The notes under the pieces: model-generated
Databases searched by the model: none
Told to the model about the DNA's origin: nothing
What the model saw: only the letters and a program-made list of their open reading frames with translations
Program-made: the position numbers and the translations under genes
Assembly (NCBI GenBank): GCA_028821455.1
Contig: JAPPGE010000086.1
Span: 1-49,041, forward strand
Source of the DNA: a bacterium
GTDB taxonomy: Bacteria; Pseudomonadota; Alphaproteobacteria; SP197
Direction of reading: 5' to 3'
DNA length: 49,041 nt
Shown here: positions 45,118 through 49,041 of the stretch, in pieces
Layout of the letters: every line of letters begins with the position of its first letter
How positions within the stretch are numbered: position 1 is the first letter of the stretch

Positions 45118-45929
45118 CAGGCGGCGCGCCCGTAGAATCCCTGGCGTTCTGCGGCGCTGAACACGACGCCGGGACGATCAAAGTACGAGAAGACGGCAAC
45201 AAGGCGGTCGGTCTCGCCGACAACCGGGATCACGCGATGAGCCGTGTTCCGGCCCCTGAAGACCGACAGTGTCCCTGCCTGCTGGACATGCGTGCGCTTT
45301 GCCGCATCCCTGCCTTCGAGAAGGCTGGCCACACCATCGAGATCATCCTGGGCAAGGTCCGGCCGGTATTCGAGGTGTCCGCCGCCCTGCGGTGCCTGGA
45401 TGAGAAGTGTGGTGGTGAACTCCGAGCGATCGAAATGCCATCCCAGCCCCTCGCCCGCCCGGTAGCCCATGACATTGACCCTGGCGAGCGGGTCTTCCAT
45501 GAGATGAAGGCGGGGCTTTCCCATGATCCGGGCCAGAAAGCCTCTCAGTGGCGGCCACTCGTATAGGTCATGGATGATGCTCCACGTGATCTGGTCATCG
45601 CACACCGTCCTGCCGGATGTCTCCTGGAGTGCCAGCGCCGGGTGGTCGGCGGCGATGTGTGAGGGCGTGTCGGTGAAGTAGATGTTGTGGAGCCGGGAAT
45701 GAAAGAAGGACTGCTCGTGCACGAGGGGCAGGAGTTCCTCAGCTGCTCTGGCGATCGTCGCCGGCCTGACAAACCCCGGCAGGCTGCACAGACCCAGCGT
45801 CGCCAGCTCTTCGAGACACCTGTCGATCAGGGATTGGCAGCGCCGGGGTTGCTCGAGGGGATAGCGTTCGAGGTCGAGGTGCTCGTGGACAGCACCGGCA
45901 GTCTGAACGTCGCTGGTTCGGTTCTGCAT
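45117..45929 (-). CDS. 2-oxoglutarate/Fe(II)-dependent oxygenase
   Basis: The 270-residue protein has the double-stranded beta-helix iron site: H165 and D167 (GLGWHFDRSEF), distal H231 (NTAHRVIPV) and R242 (DRLVAVFSYF) for 2-oxoglutarate. The region HNIYFTDTPSHIAADHPA is distinctive of a subgroup I cannot name. It probably hydroxylates or demethylates a small molecule. I chose the ATG at 45929 (MQNRTSDVQ); an in-frame codon at 46004 overlaps the divergent promoter region. It heads the four-gene operon and is divergent from the FNT gene, with ~107 bases between starts. Confidence 0.82.
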   Translation of the reverse strand: MQNRTSDVQTAGAVHEHLDLERYPLEQPRRCQSLIDRCLEELATLGLCSLPGFVRPATIARAAEELLPLVHEQSFFHSRLHNIYFTDTPSHIAADHPALALQETSGRTVCDDQITWSIIHDLYEWPPLRGFLARIMGKPRLHLMEDPLARVNVMGYRAGEGLGWHFDRSEFTTTLLIQAPQGGGHLEYRPDLAQDDLDGVASLLEGRDAAKRTHVQQAGTLSVFRGRNTAHRVIPVVGETDRLVAVFSYFDRPGVVFSAAERQGFYGRAA

Positions 45930-46036
45930 CCTGTCGTCCGTTGTCGATCGAGGGCGGGACGGGGTTCCAGCGCCAGTCTGTTGCATACGGAACTGGTCGG
46001 ACACAATATAGACGAACAGGCATCGGAGCGGGAGTG

Positions 46037-46864
46037 ATGGCCGGAACAGGCGGAGGTCTCGGCGCCGAGACCGTTCTTCTGCCGAAAGACGTCGCCATGA
46101 AGGCCGAGGACGTGGGTCTCATGAAGGCGCGCATGGCGCCTGCCCGTCTGGTTGTCCTTGCCATCATGGGGGGTGCCTTCATCGGCCTGGGCGCCATGGC
46201 CGCCATCACCATATGGACAGGACTCGACCCCGTTCCCTTCGGCCTCATGCGTATGGCCGGCGGGCTCGGTTTCACCCTGGGACTGATTCTGGTCGTCCTG
46301 GGGGGCGTGGAACTCTTCACCGGCAATGTCCTGATGATCATGTCGATCGCCAGCGGCCGCATGAGACTGAGGACCTTGATGCGGGCGTGGAGCCTCGTCT
46401 TCATCGGGAACACCGTCGGAGCCGTGGCCGTTGCCGTGCTGGTGTTTCTCGCCGGACACCACCATCTCGACAACGGTGAGGCCGGCCGTGTCGCCGTGCG
46501 TATCGCCGCAGCAAAGGCAGAACTTCCCTTCGTGCAGGCCTTTTTCCTCGGCGTGCTGTGCAATGCCCTGGTGTGCCTGGCGGTCTATCTCTGCTATGGC
46601 GCCGCTTCGACGACGGACAAGATCCTCGCCATTCTGCTTCCCGTCGCCACATTTGTTGCCGCCGGTTTCGAGCATTCCATCGCCAACATCTACTTCTTCA
46701 CGCTCGCACTGATGATCAACGATCTGGGCACTGTCGACACGGCTGTCAGTGTCTCGGGCGCCATCGACAATCTCGTGCCGGTGATTCTCGGGAACATTGT
46801 CGGGGGCGGTGTCCTCGTCGGTCTCGTCTACTGGTTCGTCTACGTCTACAGCGTACGCAAGTGA
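46037..46864 (+). CDS. Formate/nitrite transporter (FNT) family channel
   Basis: The 275-residue protein has six hydrophobic segments. Typical FNT features are GGAFIGLGAMAAITIW in the first helix, LGGVELFTGNVLMIMSI, FFLGVLCNALVCLAVYLCYG, and VAAGFEHSIANIYFF with the conserved pore His. FNT pentamers conduct formate, nitrite, hydrosulfide or lactate. The ATG at 46037 has GGAG 8 bases upstream; the frame is open further left but overlaps the divergent promoter. The gene converges with the FAD/GcvT gene, 11 bases apart. Formate is favoured by the local one-carbon theme, but nitrite is equally possible on family grounds. Confidence 0.88.
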   Translation: MAGTGGGLGAETVLLPKDVAMKAEDVGLMKARMAPARLVVLAIMGGAFIGLGAMAAITIWTGLDPVPFGLMRMAGGLGFTLGLILVVLGGVELFTGNVLMIMSIASGRMRLRTLMRAWSLVFIGNTVGAVAVAVLVFLAGHHHLDNGEAGRVAVRIAAAKAELPFVQAFFLGVLCNALVCLAVYLCYGAASTTDKILAILLPVATFVAAGFEHSIANIYFFTLALMINDLGTVDTAVSVSGAIDNLVPVILGNIVGGGVLVGLVYWFVYVYSVRK

Positions 46865-46875
46865 CCGCGCAGCCT

Positions 46876-49041
46876 TCACGACCGGGGACGCAGGTTCCGG
46901 GGATCCCAGGCCGCCTCGCCAAGAACCCGGGCGGGCCGCGGCTCGCCGAGGATCATGACGTCAAGCGATGTGTCCGGTCGGGCAGCCTCTCGCGTTACCC
47001 AGGCAAAGCCCAGAATTCCTCGCGCCCGGTGCCCCCGGGCGATTGAACTGACAGCGCCCACGCGCTTCCCCTCCATGAGGACCGCCTCGCCGGCGTGGCC
47101 GTCGCAGTCATCGCCGTCCGCCACCTCGACATAGGCGCAAGCCCACTTCAGGGGCCGGGAGATACACTCAATGGTTGCCTGGCGTCCGACAAAGGCACCC
47201 TTGTCGAGCTTGACGAATCGCATCATGCCGGCTTCCGGCATGGTGACCTCGTTGGTGAGTTCGGACCCTCCCCGGAAGGCCTTCTCCAGGCGCATCGCAT
47301 TCATGGCACGGGAACCGTAGCGTCCCATGCCGTGCGGCGCTCCGGCATCGACGAGTGCATCGTGCACCTCTGGCAGCGCGCCGCGGTGACAGTGAAGTTC
47401 CCAGCCCAGTTCCCCGACATAGGAAAGGCGCAAGGCCCATACCGGGTGGCCGGCGATGGCGATGCGTTGCGCCGTCATCCAGGGAAAGGAGGCGTTGTCG
47501 AGCGCGCTGGCGGTGACTGCGGCCAGGATGTCGCGCGACCGTGGCCCCTGGAGGGAGAGTCCCGCCCACGTTGCCGATCGGTTGGCGACCGTGACGCCCT
47601 GGCAGGCAGGAAGGTGGTCAAGCAGACGCTGTTCGAGAGCGGCCGATGCAATGAGCAGGAAGCGCTCCGCCGTCATCCTGAGGATGACGAGTTCAATCTC
47701 GATTCGACCGGCCGGATTCAGCATGTGGGCAAGGACGATGCCGCCGTCCTTGCCCGGCAGGCGGTTGGCGACCAGCCCGTCGAGCAGGCTGGACGCCGGG
47801 CGACCTGCTACCTCGATCCTTGTGAAGGCGGTGATGTCCATGAGGCCCGCCCGGGAGGCGACCGTCCGCACCTCTCCGGCCACGAAGTCGTCGACAATGG
47901 TGCGACGAAAGGAATGCTGATCCTCCGCGGCTGCGCCGCGCGCGGCAAACCAGCGGGGCCTTTCGTGACCGCAGACCTCCTCGAAGACGGCTCCGGCATC
48001 GACATTCCGGCCGTGGACCGGCGAGGGGCTGACCGGGCGTCCGGCGTGCCTGTTGAGGTCGGGAAAGGGAACTTCGTGGCGCAGGCAGTAGTCTTCCCTG
48101 GCCTTGATCACCTGCCATTCTCTCGTCGCCCACGATCCGTAGCGTCGCGGATCGAAGGCGTTCATGGAGAGATCCGCGGTGCCATGGACGATCCATCGTG
48201 CCAGTTCCCTGGCAAGGCCGGGGCCCCAACCGATGCCGATCTGTGTGCCACAGCAGCACCAGTAGTTTCTCACGCCAGGGACCGGGCCGATCAGCGGATT
48301 GCCATCGGGGGGATGGGAAATGGCCCCGTGTACGGTCCGGCGGATGCCGACATCGCGCAGGACCGGCATGCGCTCCATGGCGTTCTGCAGCCACGGCATG
48401 ATGCGTTCGAAGTCGGGTTCGAAGAGTTCGTTTTCCGCCTCCCATGGGCAGTGCTCGATCCATACCGCATTGGGGTTGCGCTTCTCGTAGATTCCGATGA
48501 GCCCCGATTTCTGCTCCATCCTGACGTAACCGGAAACCAGGTGGTCGTCGCGCACCACCGGTAGTTCCCTATCGAGACCGAGAAACTGGGGAACGGCATC
48601 GGTGACGAGGTAGTGGTGGGTCATCGAGGTCGCCGGAATGTCGATCCCGTTCCACGCGCCGATCTGCCTCGCATAGGTGCCGGCGGCATTGACCACGTGT
48701 TCGCACGTGATGGCACCCCTGTCGGTCGTCACCTTCCATTCGTCCTGCGAGGCCCGGGCGATAGCGGTCACACGGCAGCGCCGCACGATCTTCACTCCTT
48801 CACGGCGCGCCACCGTGGCAAAGGCCTGGACCACACCGGAAGGGTCGACGTGGCCGTCGTCGGGAGTATGGAGAGCGCCCTGGACCCCGTCGAGATTGTA
48901 GAAGGGGTGAAGGGCACGGATACGTTCCGGACCGACAAGTTCCATGGCGAATCCCAGGGACGTGCCCACCCCAAGGGTGTGGCGCAGCCCAGGGCAATCG
49001 CTTTTGGATTTTTCATGCAGCGGCACGGATGAGATTGAGCA
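46876..49041 (-). CDS. Dimethylglycine/sarcosine-dehydrogenase-like FAD enzyme, N-terminus cut by the window edge
   Basis: The visible ~720 residues form the substrate half of a DAO-type FAD oxidoreductase (MELVGPERIRALHPFYNLDG, VVNAAGTYARQIGAWNGIDI, GIRRTVHGAISHPPDGNPLI) followed by a GcvT-like folate-binding domain (SLQGPRSRDILAAV, LSYVGELGWELHC, MRFVKLDKGAFVGR). This is the layout of dimethylglycine/sarcosine dehydrogenases, which demethylate N-methyl amines and pass the carbon to tetrahydrofolate and the electrons to ETF. The frame stays open to the last base, so the N-terminal FAD loop (~100 residues) lies beyond the window; 49026 is an internal GTG, not a true start. The exact substrate is not readable. 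Confidence 0.9.
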   Translation of the reverse strand, partial: CSISSVPLHEKSKSDCPGLRHTLGVGTSLGFAMELVGPERIRALHPFYNLDGVQGALHTPDDGHVDPSGVVQAFATVARREGVKIVRRCRVTAIARASQDEWKVTTDRGAITCEHVVNAAGTYARQIGAWNGIDIPATSMTHHYLVTDAVPQFLGLDRELPVVRDDHLVSGYVRMEQKSGLIGIYEKRNPNAVWIEHCPWEAENELFEPDFERIMPWLQNAMERMPVLRDVGIRRTVHGAISHPPDGNPLIGPVPGVRNYWCCCGTQIGIGWGPGLARELARWIVHGTADLSMNAFDPRRYGSWATREWQVIKAREDYCLRHEVPFPDLNRHAGRPVSPSPVHGRNVDAGAVFEEVCGHERPRWFAARGAAAEDQHSFRRTIVDDFVAGEVRTVASRAGLMDITAFTRIEVAGRPASSLLDGLVANRLPGKDGGIVLAHMLNPAGRIEIELVILRMTAERFLLIASAALEQRLLDHLPACQGVTVANRSATWAGLSLQGPRSRDILAAVTASALDNASFPWMTAQRIAIAGHPVWALRLSYVGELGWELHCHRGALPEVHDALVDAGAPHGMGRYGSRAMNAMRLEKAFRGGSELTNEVTMPEAGMMRFVKLDKGAFVGRQATIECISRPLKWACAYVEVADGDDCDGHAGEAVLMEGKRVGAVSSIARGHRARGILGFAWVTREAARPDTSLDVMILGEPRPARVLGEAAWDPRNLRPRS

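Noticed and set aside
1..49041. CRISPR array
   Set aside because: No regularly spaced 24-40 base direct repeats were found on reading; repeats present belong to the duplicated receptor unit.

Overview
The window reads as a chromosomal stretch of a GC-rich alphaproteobacterium, probably Rhodospirillales-like. The evidence is the gene order thrS-infC-rpmI-rplT-pheS-pheT, the neighbouring moaB-slt-UDG / ETF-QO / TPR-ispE block, the SbmA/BacA-type and TupABC genes, and the dense 4-base gene overlaps. The genus cannot be named from sequence reading alone.

Layout. Positions 1-9.8 kb look like the right part of a genomic island. Two overlapping tyrosine recombinases (8614-9738 and 7478-8617) sit at its right edge, and a leftward train of surface-glycan genes follows: a DxD glycosyltransferase, two FkbM-type methyltransferases, a GT25 and a GT9. 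The far left holds a low-GC membrane protein and about 0.9 kb without a convincing gene. The recombinases abut a GT9 gene that has lost its N-terminal half (about 9845-10497), so the island most likely inserted into that gene; the missing half would lie left of the window.

From 10.5 to 19.2 kb comes a rightward translation block: thrS, infC (apparently starting at AUA), rpmI, rplT, a hairpin, pheS, pheT, lepA and tRNA-Ser(GGA). From 19.3 to 24.5 kb lies a small NTF2-like protein and a duplicated unit of periplasmic binding protein plus phytanoyl-CoA dioxygenase; the second dioxygenase copy survives only as a frameshifted stub. From 24.5 to 34.9 kb are housekeeping genes: moaB, a lytic transglycosylase, UDG family 4, ETF-ubiquinone oxidoreductase, an SDR lacking its catalytic Tyr/Lys, a TPR protein, ispE, a nucleotide-sugar dehydrogenase and tRNA-Gln(TTG). 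From 35 to 37.3 kb is a tungstate ABC transporter (tupBCA order).

The right quarter is accessory metabolism: a serine hydrolase, an internally deleted SbmA/BacA gene, a lysozyme-like lipoprotein, three overlapping GFA-family genes, a four-gene overlapping operon (2OG-Fe(II) oxygenase, membrane desaturase, M81 peptidase, ChaC), a formate/nitrite-channel gene, and a dimethylglycine/sarcosine-dehydrogenase-like gene cut by the window edge. GFA (S-hydroxymethylglutathione chemistry), ChaC (glutathione breakdown), the FNT channel (formate) and the demethylating dehydrogenase (formaldehyde or methylene-THF) share a one-carbon/glutathione theme, which is offered as inference only.
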